Source: Ciborinia camelliae
Lineage: Eukaryota > Ascomycota > Leotiomycetes > Helotiales > Sclerotiniaceae
Assembly: GCA_025890175.1 (NCBI GenBank)
Contig: JANPYM010000014.1
Location: 443,052 to 507,051 of the forward strand
Length of the DNA stretch: 64,000 bases
Reading direction: 5' to 3'
Below the pieces are notes generated by a model, which did not search any database, was not told where the DNA came from, and worked only from the letters and a program-made list of their open reading frames with translations. Each line of letters opens with the position of its first letter. The stretch's first letter is position 1. The translations under genes were made by a program, and so were the position numbers. Below, piece by piece: positions 37,902 to 47,417 of the stretch.

Positions 37902-38639
37902 GTATTGGCCTTTTTGTAAATATTTCTTGGGATGGTTTTGGGGTAGGGGAAAAAATGGAACTCTTTATTTTTCTGCTATCTACTTACGATCTGCTTACAT
38001 GATTGGAACAGTGTTGCAGAACTTATAAAGTTTTAAATGTATATATTTTCGGAAATGTTATCTATAATAGTATAGTAAGGGGAAGGGGAACACTTGTGCC
38101 CTCCTTTCCCCCAAGTTGCTCTACTGCTATGGGTCCTCCCACATTCGTATTTTCTCAATAAGAATCTGAGATACACAACAAGAAAAAAGAAAAAAGGTAT
38201 AGGTGACGAGGTTTCTTGACTGCTGGTTGGTTCATTTGTGTCGGAAAAATAATAGTTCTATGGATAAACAGCTGCACCGATGATTTGCTGAGAATTTGCC
38301 TGAAACGAAGTGGAAGGGTTTCGGGGCAGGAGCAAAAACCGACCCCTTTCACTTTACAGCGATTGGACCACGTGACCCTACGTGAACCTGAAACGTTGTT
38401 TAGCAAACCGCATATAAAAGCGGAACTTTGGATTTTGCTGTATGAATTATCGTATCAGTTGACTGAAACAGGATCTCCGGACGCCCGGGGGAAGGGGGGA
38501 GGGCGCGTGTGCCCCCCCTTCCCCCAAGATCAATTGCTAATACGGTAATATCTATCTAACTTTTCAGGCTCTGTGGGCCCGCCCACGCTCGTATTTTTAT
38601 GAGATGGTTGAAAGCTTCTCAAAGAACATTGTAAGACAT

Positions 38640-38786
38640 TGTCGCGATTTTGGGGCACGCGACCGCGCTAGCGGGCACATATAAGTGTCGTGTACTGTGT
38701 ACGCTCAATACACCATGCTTCCTATACTACATTTTATTTAGAACCTGTTGATCAACAGTATTTACCACCGAGTAACCGGACCAACA
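38640..38786 (+). mobile_element. Solo LTR with GACAT target duplication
   Basis: 147 bp, TGTCGCGATTT...GGACCAACA, flanked by perfect GACAT duplications at 38635-38639 and 38787-38791. Contains GCACATATAAG, a plausible TATA region, followed by GTACGCTCAATACA. This is the best-preserved copy of a family also present at 37720 (minus), 41720 and 43046. Confidence 0.87.
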
Positions 38787-38838
38787 GACATAATGCTAGA
38801 AATTTCTATTTATTAGATGCTTTATTAGTATCTCTCAA

Positions 38839-39390
38839 CAGTGTTCTACTTAGTATACTATCGTACAACGGTGGCGCGTATTGAGGATCTCATACGGTAT
38901 ATCGTACGTATGAAAGGCGAACTATACTATTTGTGTAGGTATCATTTAATACGAGTATTTGTAAGGATATACTGAAATACGAGAAAAATATTGAAATATT
39001 AGAAAAACATTGAAATTTCTATACTACATTATCGATTTTTGAAGTTATTCCTATTTGAAGTTATTCCTATTTGAAGCTATTCCTATTTGAAGCTATTCCT
39101 ATTTGAAGCTATTCCTATTTTTCGATCAATCCCTTACAATATTAATATAATATTGTAAGGGATTGATCGAAAAATGGGAATAGCTTCAAAATTAGGGATG
39201 CGGCATATGCCGCACCAATAGGAATCCCGTATTTGCGTATCTTACCAGTGGTATTCAATATTATAATGATATGCAATATTTTCAGTGGTATAGAATTCAA
39301 TATCATATATCTAAATACGTTTCAAGAATGTAAAACTTACCACTATACGGGCCCGTATACGGAATACGGGAAATACTAAGTAGAACACTG
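38839..39390. mobile_element. hAT-type MITE with TCTCTCAA duplication
   Basis: 552-bp non-autonomous element with 18-bp terminal inverted repeats CAGTGTTCTACTTAGTAT (left 38839-38856, right 39373-39390). It is flanked by a perfect 8-bp duplication TCTCTCAA (38831-38838, 39391-39398). An 8-bp duplication with a CAGTG start is the hAT signature. It has no transposase frame; the interior is AT-rich and contains a five-unit 16-bp repeat and a long palindrome. Confidence 0.92.
39041..39190. repeat. 16-bp tandem repeat fused to a 43-bp-arm palindrome
   Basis: Five copies of GAAGCTATTCCTATTT start at 39041, 39057, 39073, 39089 and 39105. The last copy is the outer part of the left arm of a palindrome (39102-39144 against 39148-39190). 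The arms match over 43 bp with one T/C difference and a 3-nt loop. A second small palindrome, GCGGCATATGCCGC, follows at about 39200. All lie inside the MITE. Confidence 0.93.
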
Positions 39391-40380
39391 TCTCTCAAAC
39401 TTGAGCTGAAATAGTAGTTGAATGGAATGTCACTACTAAGAATTAGTCATAGAAAAACATATACCAATTGAGCACGCAACGTTCTTTACTATCAACCAGT
39501 ATTATATAAACCTATTTTGATACTGGTTTTCATAAAAATAAAAATAAAGTAATATACTAGAATCATCTGCTTCCGGGAGAAGTCTGTCAAATAATCTTAG
39601 ACCCCGATCTTGACCTAAACATATAATTTGGAAAAAGCAGATATGTCCAGAAGGTCCCTGGGAAATGAATTTCCACAAAAAATCAGAATATCAAAGATTA
39701 TAAACTGCATACAATATTTTAACAGAAAGCTCTGTACTGACGATGCCAGCTCAGACGTATTTTTATTAAAATTTAGCAAGCCTTTCAAGCCTAATTTATC
39801 TAATCATCTAATCTCATCAGCAAAATTTCTGTCACAAAGAGAGATAAGAAGCATCAAGCAAGCCATGTTTCCCCGAAACCTAACCGGAAAAATTCAATAT
39901 AATTGTAAGATAATCATAAAATATACAACCAAGAAAGTACTAGGGTCAGTTCATCCATTCAGATAATAAAATAGCATAGCTTAAGTAAAAGGAATCTACC
40001 ATGATCCGTAGTTTGTTAAAAGTGACTTTGTCGATAAATACCACATATATCTCTCGCTTAGTTAGGGGGTTGGTAAAAAGATATCAGATTGCATGAATGC
40101 AGTCCACCCAGCCAGTGGCGCATGAACTCACTATACTACAATTGAATGCCATGATTTTCAAGTCTAAGAAAGTAAGCAAGGAACGGATAGTGGAGATGCC
40201 ATGAACAATTCATTCTCAGAGCTAATTGTCAAGTTTGGGTGTCTGGAAATGTTAATTCACCTCTTTGGCGAGGCGAACAACATTGTCCAACACATGTTTT
40301 ACTTGAACAATTGAATGAACAATGCTCTTGTTGTATTTTGAATGTTAGAATACTGCCCTCATACCTCGGAACATTATCAA

Positions 40381-40441
40381 AATAACTAAAGAATAACCCG
40401 CGAACAGCACCCCCCAGAGCCATCACATCGCCTATAAATAC
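40381..40441 (+). promoter_or_regulatory. Shared promoter module, copy of gene 1
   Basis: AATAACTAAAGAATAACCC, then GCGAACAGC, then GCCTATAAATACC, which ends in a TATA box. The same order of motifs precedes the genes at 44082 and 47418. It lies about 220 bp before the ATG at 40599. Confidence 0.72.
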
Positions 40442-40598
40442 CCGATCTTCCTTTCCTATCAGGTTTTTATTTTCTCCTCAACACATTCAAAAAACACAGT
40501 TGATAAACACACACAATCAACAATCAAAACACATCACAACATTCCAAGATCACAAATCAAGGAACCCACAACACCACAACCTTCAAACAACCGACAAC

Positions 40599-41060
40599 AT
40601 GACGGAAAGAAACCTTCAAACAACCGACAACATCACGGACAGAAACTTTCGAGCTAGGTTTGAGGACTCAACCCTCGCTGGTCGTTTCACCTTTCAAATG
40701 ACTTTTGAACAGGCTGTACCCCCAGAGCCAATGACTTTCCTTCTACCCGCGGAGCCAATTGTTGTCCATGCACCCGCGGAGCCAGTTGCTGCCCGGGCGC
40801 CCCCGGAGCAAGTTGCTGCCCCCGCCCGCGCACAGCCAAATGCTGCGGCACCTCCGTCAGACTCAGAGGATGAGGAAGATGGCGGGGTTGCCATCAACCT
40901 TGATCGTCCAGAGGACGATGACCCACCCATTGTCCAGAGAAGAGAGGAGTCCCGGGAAGGCTCAGATGACCATGGCCGCCGCAATGGCCCAGTCCCGAGA
41001 CGAAGTACCCGGGCACAAAGAAGACGCACCCAAAGAAGACGCAACCAACACAATGGTTGA
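40599..41060 (+). CDS. Unnamed Ala/Pro- and Arg-rich protein (shared-leader gene 1)
   Basis: Single exon of 153 aa from ATG 40599. The start codon lies in the first copy of a 33-bp tandem repeat (40579-40611, 40612-40644); the second copy has ATC at the equivalent place. The N-terminal part includes RFEDSTLAGRFTFQMTFEQA. The middle has imperfect repeats of PAEP(I/V)-type units (40735-40840). Next comes an acidic stretch (DSEDEEDGG), and the end is highly basic, RRSTRAQRRRTQRRRNQHNG, like a nuclear or RNA-binding tail. There is no signal peptide and no family recognised. Its promoter and leader match the genes at 44082 and 47418. Low-complexity composition means the frame could be fortuitous, but the conserved leader argues for expression. 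Confidence 0.5.
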   Translation: MTERNLQTTDNITDRNFRARFEDSTLAGRFTFQMTFEQAVPPEPMTFLLPAEPIVVHAPAEPVAARAPPEQVAAPARAQPNAAAPPSDSEDEEDGGVAINLDRPEDDDPPIVQRREESREGSDDHGRRNGPVPRRSTRAQRRRTQRRRNQHNG

Positions 41061-41222
41061 AGTAGAATGAAACAACTTCATTGACAAATTGGAACCCCCA
41101 ATCCCCAAATACAATGAAACAACTTGCTTCATTGGTCTGAAGACGCAACCCAAAAAAAAAATGATTGAAATAGAATGAAACAACTTCATTGAAAAATTGG
41201 AACCCCAATCCTCCAAATACAC
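41033..41222. repeat. 108-bp direct duplication with ATGAAACA motifs
   Basis: Sequence beginning GAAGACGCAACC at 41033 recurs at 41141. The second copy carries GAATGAAACAACTTCATTG and GGAACCCC like the first. Three ATGAAACA motifs occur at 41067, 41114 and 41175. The first copy spans the stop codon of gene 1. Confidence 0.85.
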
Positions 41223-41719
41223 ATTTTCTTTTGTAACAGGATAGGATAGGTCAGCTTTTATTTCTTTTCACACAACCTACACACAACCCAAAAACACATA
41301 AAAAGTCCCAGGAACCCAAAAACATATTTCTTTTTAAATGGAACAGAATAGATCAAGGAGTTCATTACTTTTTAAACAACCCATATAATATACAAAAACA
41401 CTTTAAAAAAAACTTTTAATCTTTAAACCCCCAAATTAAATTCTTACCTCTGATGTGAAAATGTAAACTATATATTAGCAATAAAATTGTAAAATAAAAA
41501 TAGAAAAAACTGTTACGAAGTGAAGGAAAAAAGGAATATCTCTTCAAACATCGGAATTTTCTGATCTGCGAGGGTTTACCTTCTAGCTTTCTCAACCCCT
41601 TAGCTCCTAACTCCATGCCACAGCAGCAGCACCCTGGCGGCTTCCATCCCCTTAAAAGGAGTGGGGGGGATGGTATTAAGATGAAATACTCCAAGGAATC
41701 ATAAATGAAGAAATAATAT

Positions 41720-41825
41720 TGTCGCGATAATAATGAATCGTATCCGCCCGCGCAGCGGGCAGATCAATCTTTAATTCATAATACCAATTTATATTACTTA
41801 CAATGCCATCGAGGTGATTCTAATA
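41720..41825 (+). mobile_element. Solo LTR, AATAT target duplication
   Basis: Starts TGTCGCGATAAT and ends CCATCGAGGTGATTCTAATA, flanked by perfect AATAT duplications (41715-41719, 41826-41830). Start and CCATCGAG end-block match the 43046 element. The terminal CA has become TA, a C-to-T change. A GC hairpin CCGC..GCGGG sits near 41746-41760. Confidence 0.72.
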
Positions 41826-42200
41826 AATATATTCTACTTGTAATTACAGATGGAATCGAAGCATATACTATTATGCTTACTTGTTATTTTATTCAACTTT
41901 AGCTAAAACTAAATAATACTGTATTACTACGAATATATACGCAAACTAATCAAGGGATAATAATCCTTACCACCCCCCGGTTATACTAACAAAGGGGCCT
42001 TAGCGATTCGTTGCTTTTTCCAATGATATTCGTTACGTTCCCCTCTCTCTTTTATACGGGACCAGCATTAAACAAATTATTCTTTTGAAATTCGACTTTC
42101 TAACATTTATCAATTCAAATTAAGAAAATTTTATGTTTTAGAGCCTTGGCGAAGAAAATGTCCTGCGGAGGCGATTAGAAGGAGTTCGATTCTATATACC

Positions 42201-42690
42201 TAGACTGCGCAACAGGGCCCCGCGGGGCGGGTATTGAAGCTGGCGGGTTATTTACAAATAACCCGTATGCGAAACGGGTAATACTAAATCTCAATGAGTA
42301 CCCTGTGCTTTGTACGGAACAGGTATAAATAATTTGCAAATAACCCGTATTTTGTAAGTATTTACAAATTATAGATTTTTAATAAATTTTAATAAATTTT
42401 GTGGATTTTATGTATTTTTTGAAATTATTTATAATTTTCATATTAATTTTTATATTCATTTTGATATTAATCTAATATATTTATAAATATTTATAATATT
42501 TATAAATTATTTATAAAACCTATAGATAAACGGGTTATTTGCAAATTATTTGTAAATAAATTTATATGGAGCGGATAATTTTGAAATCTTAATGGGTAAT
42601 TTGCGAGATAGATAGAAGGTTTTGTAGATAATCCATAAAGCAAATAATTTACGGGTACTCGTACGAGGCGGTTTTTTTCTACGCAGTCTA
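42201..42690. mobile_element. hAT-type MITE with TATATACC duplication
   Basis: 490 bp, termini TAGACTGCGCA and TACGCAGTCTA, flanked by a perfect 8-bp duplication TATATACC (42193-42200, 42691-42698). Next to the left end is GGGCCCCGCGGGGCGGG, and CGGGTTATTT/AAATAACCCG motifs recur inside, a common subterminal design for hAT elements. No transposase frame. Confidence 0.92.
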
Positions 42691-43045
42691 TATATACCGT
42701 CTAGATCGTTTTCTATATTTGGATTTCAACTAAAAGCCATTTCTATATAAATCATATAATCTGGATTTAAATCGGAAAACCTTTAATATTAAAAATAAAT
42801 TTTACTAATATTATATAAAAACAATACCGTGACATGATTTTCTTTATTCTAAAATATTTATTGAAAGTTTGAAAAAGCGGTATACCCCTCTCCCCCCCAA
42901 GTATTAAAAACTTCAAAATTTTATAAAAATCAACCTTTTCAGCTTCAAAATCAGAATAGTCTCTGAAACATATACGTGCAGGGCACGCCCTCAATTAAAA
43001 TTCTATCGATAGAAACGTTAATGGCAATTAAAAAAAAGTTGCAAT

Positions 43046-43179
43046 TGTCGCGATTTGACTTACGTTGACCGAGCTACCGTAGCGGGTGCATATAAGAATC
43101 GCGTACTTCGTACGCTCAATACAATTCTTACTATCTACTATTAATCAATAGTGACTTCCATCGAGTAATCGAACCAACA
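43046..43179 (+). mobile_element. Solo LTR, TGTCGCG family
   Basis: 134 bp from TGTCGCGATTTG to GAACCAACA. It shares GCGGGTGCATATAAG, CGCGTACT..GTACGCTCAATACA and CCATCGAGTAATCGAACC with the other copies. The flanks GCAAT and GCTTT do not form a clean duplication, so it may have arisen by recombination or decayed. Confidence 0.75.
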
Positions 43180-43373
43180 GCTTTGCTATGTTTAAGTTTT
43201 CAATTTGATTAATAAAACGCATTAATTTCTAGATTTTATAATGTAAATTCCTCTATCCTTTGATATGAAAATGAAAAATGTTATATTGTTAGATTGTAAA
43301 AAGTGAATCTTTATATAAAAAAAATACACTCGGCAAAATAAGTGAAAGACTAATACGCGAAATGTATTAAAAT

Positions 43374-43708
43374 TGTAGAAAATAGTTGTACTAAGTCACT
43401 CTGCTTAGCATTATATACCATTTCCAACATTCCCCTTATTCTAAACATATATAGAATCCAAGCTAGAATCTGACACATTCTGGATCAAGCCTATAGTTTC
43501 AATTTCATTTAATATAATAGATTGCTTATCTATTTGCAATTCATTATAGTAAAATGAATCTAAATGTAGATCCCATAGAAAGCTTTCAGTTATATACGCA
43601 ATAAGCTACAAGAACTGTATACTTTACTATTGCGCTAATCGGGTTTATAACCTGTAGAAAATAATTGTACTAAGCTACTCTGCTTAGCATTATATATTAT
43701 TTCCAACA
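43374..43708 (+). mobile_element. Tiny complete LTR element (TRIM/SMART-like)
   Basis: Two 56-bp direct repeats (43374-43429, 43653-43708), each TGTAGAAAATA...TTTCCAACA, enclose 223 bp of noncoding sequence. The whole 335-bp unit is flanked by a perfect AAAAT duplication (43369-43373, 43709-43713). The two repeats differ at five positions, all C/T or G/A transitions. The architecture is that of a terminal-repeat retrotransposon in miniature. No standard tRNA primer-binding site is evident after the first LTR. Confidence 0.85.
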
Positions 43709-43941
43709 AAAATCAATGATTTCCTTCAAGCTCTAAGGGGTACCATTTCGATAACTAATTTAAACGATTGGAATCTAAATTAGTATTAATCGATTGCTAA
43801 CATGGTTAGATAGTATATTTTATATAAATTAGTACACTCCTCGTGGCGTTTGACCTTCAATGCAACAATTATACTATATTATTACATTGGCAACGCTGGT
43901 TGAATTAACCTGCGCATATCACCACCGATATGACATCAGTA

Positions 43942-43996
43942 AGAATAACTAAAGAATAATCCCCGAACAATACTTTTGATTGCCTATTAAAAGAAA
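43942..43996 (+). promoter_or_regulatory. Shared promoter module, copy of gene 2
   Basis: AGAATAACTAAAGAATAATC, then CCCGAACAATACTTTTGAT, then TGCCTATTAAAAG. Closely matches the module before 47418 and, more weakly, that before 40599. Lies 140 bp before the ATG at 44082. Confidence 0.75.
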
Positions 43997-44081
43997 CCCA
44001 TTAAAATTATCCCTTTTTTTTACTTCTCAACATATTTTCCAAATACACAAGATTAACAATCAAACATCATAATAACCCAAG

Positions 44082-44504
44082 ATGACATCTCAAGGAAATC
44101 ACAACCATCAAACAATCAACAACTCGGACAGAAACGACACCGCTCCGGTGGGCGCTGAACGATCTGAAGACAACGATGGTACTCCTCCACCATACCAACC
44201 TGGCGAAAACATCGATTTACCTGCTGAAAACGTGGCAGATAGAGATCCCGTTCCACGGTACGCTCGGTATGAACCACAAGTCCGGATACCACGAATGCCA
44301 CAGGGGCCACGAGAGCCACGGGCGCCACCACAAGTCCGGATGCCACGGATGCCACAGGGGCCACGAGAGCCACGGGTGCCACCACAAGTTCGGATGCCAC
44401 GGATGCCACAGGAACCACAGGAACCGGAACCACGGGAACCACGGGAATCACAGGAATCACAGGAACCACAGGAACCATATAGGAACCACGGGAACCATGA
44501 ATGA
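44082..44504 (+). CDS. Unnamed Pro/Arg/Glu repeat protein (shared-leader gene 2)
   Basis: Single exon, 140 aa. Begins [20 protein letters not shown], includes a PPPYQP motif (a WW-domain ligand type), and then three 18-residue repeats PQVR(I/M)[11 protein letters not shown](A/V)P encoded by exact 54-bp units at 44274, 44328 and 44382. It ends in degenerate QEPREP/SQEPQ units. No signal peptide or TM. No family recognised. Leader and 3' flank are homologous to the pheromone precursor gene at 47418. The start ATG lies where the leaders of the other two genes read ATC. Low-complexity coding means function is open; the frame is supported by its in-phase repeat and the promoter module. Confidence 0.52.
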   Translation: MTSQGNHNHQTINNSDRNDTAPVGAERSEDNDGTPPPYQPGENIDLPAENVADRDPVPRYARYEPQVRIPRMPQGPREPRAPPQVRMPRMPQGPREPRVPPQVRMPRMPQEPQEPEPREPRESQESQEPQEPYRNHGNHE

Positions 44505-47040
44505 CACCAGAAGTGAGAATGCCACGCCGTGGATTCTTCCACATGATTCTGAAGACTGAGAGGACGTGGAAAATGGATGGTGTTGTTTTTTTGAAAAGAA
44601 AAACCTCAAAAACACTTCAAAATATAAAATTTTAAAAATTCTTTCTTTTAGAAATACTTTGAATTATTGAATTGTTATCCATCCTTGACTATTTTTTAAT
44701 ATAGAAATTGTTAAACAATATTGACAAAATTAAAAAATGAATCTTTATGTCAGGAGTAAGGAGTATTACTTCGAGCAGGTGTTATGATGGAAGCTTAAGG
44801 TTGTAGTAGTAGTAGATCTAATACAGCTCCGCTGCCCCGCACACTGAGCGGACGCACGCTAAGCTACTCTAAATAGTAACCGTCTCAATCCTAACACTTT
44901 ATATAAATAATATATGTATATAATATTTAACAAAATAAGAAAAGACAAATTACGATGCCAAAAGAAATATGTAAATAGTTGGTATCACCATGGGGGTGAT
45001 GACCATACACATGTGCGTATAATGCTTTCTGTTGACTATGTTTTATTAAGAGTTCTAGCTAAAGTGATTTAATTGTATGCTTTCTACTGCCGTACTAGTT
45101 CGTACGCTAGATACACTGTACGATTCACATGATCTATATTCCGACAGTAAAAAATAATGTATTAAAATAAAATGATTTCTTTAAAACTCCTATCATTTCA
45201 ATAATCTAATTAAAATTAACTGTAATAAAAATGCCGCAACAATAGGTAAAAAAAAAGTACATACTTCATTTGTATAATAGTCGCTAGCGAACCATGTCAC
45301 GGTCTGCAACCACGACCGAATGTAAGTCGCGTATAAAAAAACCAGCTCTTCGGGGACTTATAGAATAGCTGTTATAAGGATTATCTTTAATTCAATTCAT
45401 TTGTCCTGACTTATAGAATATCTCTTAGATTGGATTATCTTTAATTCAATTATTTGTTCGGAATTTGTCAATATTGTTTGTTAACAGTATCAAGTACCAC
45501 AATGGTCTATATATTTAAATACATTATCTACGTTATCTCTCAATTATCCAAATTGTATAAATATAGCTTGTACATTAAATCATATAATCGGAATTCAAAA
45601 TCTATTGGAAATATACAAATCATTTTTAATACTACTATATTAATTCGAAAATAACAGAATCCTATGTAACACGCACGCGAGGGATAGACTCAAAAGGGAA
45701 AGTGTTTATTTATTTATCAAAATGTTGCAATAAATGTTGCAATGTGATGGTAATAGAAACAATATGTCCAAATCAAATTTCTCTGCACATCATTAATTTC
45801 CTGTGCATTATTTGATCTAAATTCAGATGATAGTAATCAATTGTAATGGAAAATGAATTGTTTGTTCACAAGTGATAACTTCATTATCAGTCTTTCTAGG
45901 GCAACATTTCCTTTCATTGGTTCATCTCTATTAAAAGGCGCGTCAAATAATTGAGGAAGCAGGATATATGAGTTCGCAAGAAGCAAGTCTTGAAGAGGTC
46001 GGAGGTAGCTTTGTTTGAAACCTAAGCTAGGTAGATTACCTACATAGACAGAAATATACCCCTTTAATCCTTTTTATTACTAAAAAGGCATTCAAAACTT
46101 ACTGGGAACTTGTAAGCCTGGCCCTATCTTTAATTAGTTATGCTTCTTGAGTTGCATAAAGTAGTTTTATGAAAGCCATTACACAGTTCTTTCGCCGAAC
46201 TTTTTCACGAAAACACACGCAACAACTTGTTAGGTCTGGCTTGTGGCAGAGACGATAGCATTATAATCAATCAATACAACCTTTTCATAGCTGTGCTGAA
46301 CTTTGAAGTTATCTTCAAAGAAATTCATGGAGGGGCTTGCCGGCTTCAGCTCCAGCTCAAGCAGTTGGTTTGTGCGCAACTATATTTTATAGTCATATAA
46401 TTTGAATAATTATGGCGCTAACACCGCTCGGTTGACGGTCTGAAGGGGCAGAGACAATGAATCAATAACCCAGCAGTGTAATATGTTACTAAAGGGAAAT
46501 AAAAATTAAAATGCGCTTAAGTGTTATTAGCGAGGTTTTAGCGAAGACACCTGATACAGCCCTCCCCATCTCATCCCACTTCTTCCCACCCCCCTTCCGT
46601 CAAGTTACATATTACAACGTAACCCTAACTTGATGATGTTCCGAACTTTGAATAGATTGGCTTTTAATGCTCAAAATGAATGAACGGGCTTCAATGTCAC
46701 GTTTTTGAAGAGGAAATTCTAATGGAAGTATACCCCTTGCTCGCTTAAGTCATGCCTGGCGACGTTGACTTGGGGAAAAATTGAAAGCTTTTCGATATCG
46801 ATACATTGCAGAAACCAGTCAATTTTTGCATTTCCAAGCTTTTAAATCATGTCCAAACGACTGAAAATCGCCCCCAAACGCTTCCAAGTCCGGGAAGACA
46901 TTTGTTATGCTTAAGTAAGTCTGCTAACTTGAGCGAATGAAAGCCTTTGAGTTGGCTGTCAAGGATGCGAATAACACTGATAATCACATCACACAAGTTG
47001 TATTTTACTGAATATTGTTCTTCTATTTTGAAATACTACT
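44505..47040. other. AT-rich spacer
   Basis: Gene-free. GC-rich islets resembling LTR debris occur at about 44815-44880 and 45285-45340, but no boundaries could be set. At 44545-44640 the 3' flank of gene 2 (GAAAATGG..GTTG, then A-rich TAAAA) resembles the 3' flank of the pheromone gene at 48085-48170. Confidence 0.45.
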
Positions 47041-47247
47041 AGAATAATTAAAGAATATTGAAATACTACTAGAATAATTAAAGAATAATCCTCAAACAAT
47101 ATTTTGATACCTATGTATTACCCTTATTTTCGAAAATATTATTAGAATAATGAAACAATTATCCCCGAACAACAATTTCATTGTCTATTGCCAGTTAGAA
47201 TAATTGAAGAATTATCCGTGAATAGCAATCTTCTTTGCCTATTTAAG
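47041..47247 (+). promoter_or_regulatory. Pheromone gene promoter with multiplied module
   Basis: The module AGAATAATTAAAGAAT... is present about four times: 47041 (partial), 47071, 47144 and 47197. Each full copy continues with ATCC..GAACAA-like sequence and ends CTAT; the last copy ends TGCCTATTTAAG, a TATA-like box about 175 bp before the ATG. The copy at 47144 includes ATGAAACA (47150-47157), identical to the yeast pheromone response element bound by Ste12. Below it, repeated AACACACAAAACACAC leader sequence runs to 47347. Confidence 0.7.
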
Positions 47248-47417
47248 AACATCTCTTGTAACTGATCATTTTTTCTTTTTTTTCCCTCATCAACATACAC
47301 AACACACACAACACACAAAACACACACAACACACAAAACACACAAAATCAACAATCCAAGATCACAAATCAAGGAAAACACACAACACCAACAACACCAA
47401 CAAGAACAATCGCCAAA

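Larger units (their letters stand above)
36910..40380. other. Repeat-dense gene-free stretch
   Basis: Holds two LTR copies, a hAT-type MITE and a large palindrome (listed separately). C-rich tracts at about 38093-38112 and 38484-38526 (GGGGGAAGGGGGGAGGGCGC) are unusual in this AT-rich setting. A frame at 39628-39966 reads 112 residues (MEKADMSRRSLGNEF...) but has low-complexity Lys/Asn/Ile composition typical of AT-rich noncoding sequence and is not called. Confidence 0.5.
41061..43941. other. AT-rich spacer with mobile elements
   Basis: Very AT-rich stretch between shared-leader genes 1 and 2. All recognisable content is repeat or mobile element: a direct duplication, two solo LTRs, a hAT MITE and a small complete LTR element. 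Minus-strand frames at 41416-41694 and 42767-42994 look like AT-rich noise. Confidence 0.55.

Noticed and set aside
39628..39966. 112-codon frame in the island
   Set aside because: Lys/Ile/Asn-rich, no splice partners, no conserved leader; expected by chance in AT-rich DNA.
43041..43184. Target-site duplication for the 43046 LTR
   Set aside because: The flanking 5-mers GCAAT and GCTTT differ at two of five positions, so I do not claim a duplication for this copy.
44108..44544. Two minus-strand frames of about 140 codons rich in Gly/Cys and Val/Pro
   Set aside because: Both are antisense readings of the 54-bp repeat of gene 2 and lack promoter support. The shared promoter module points the other way.
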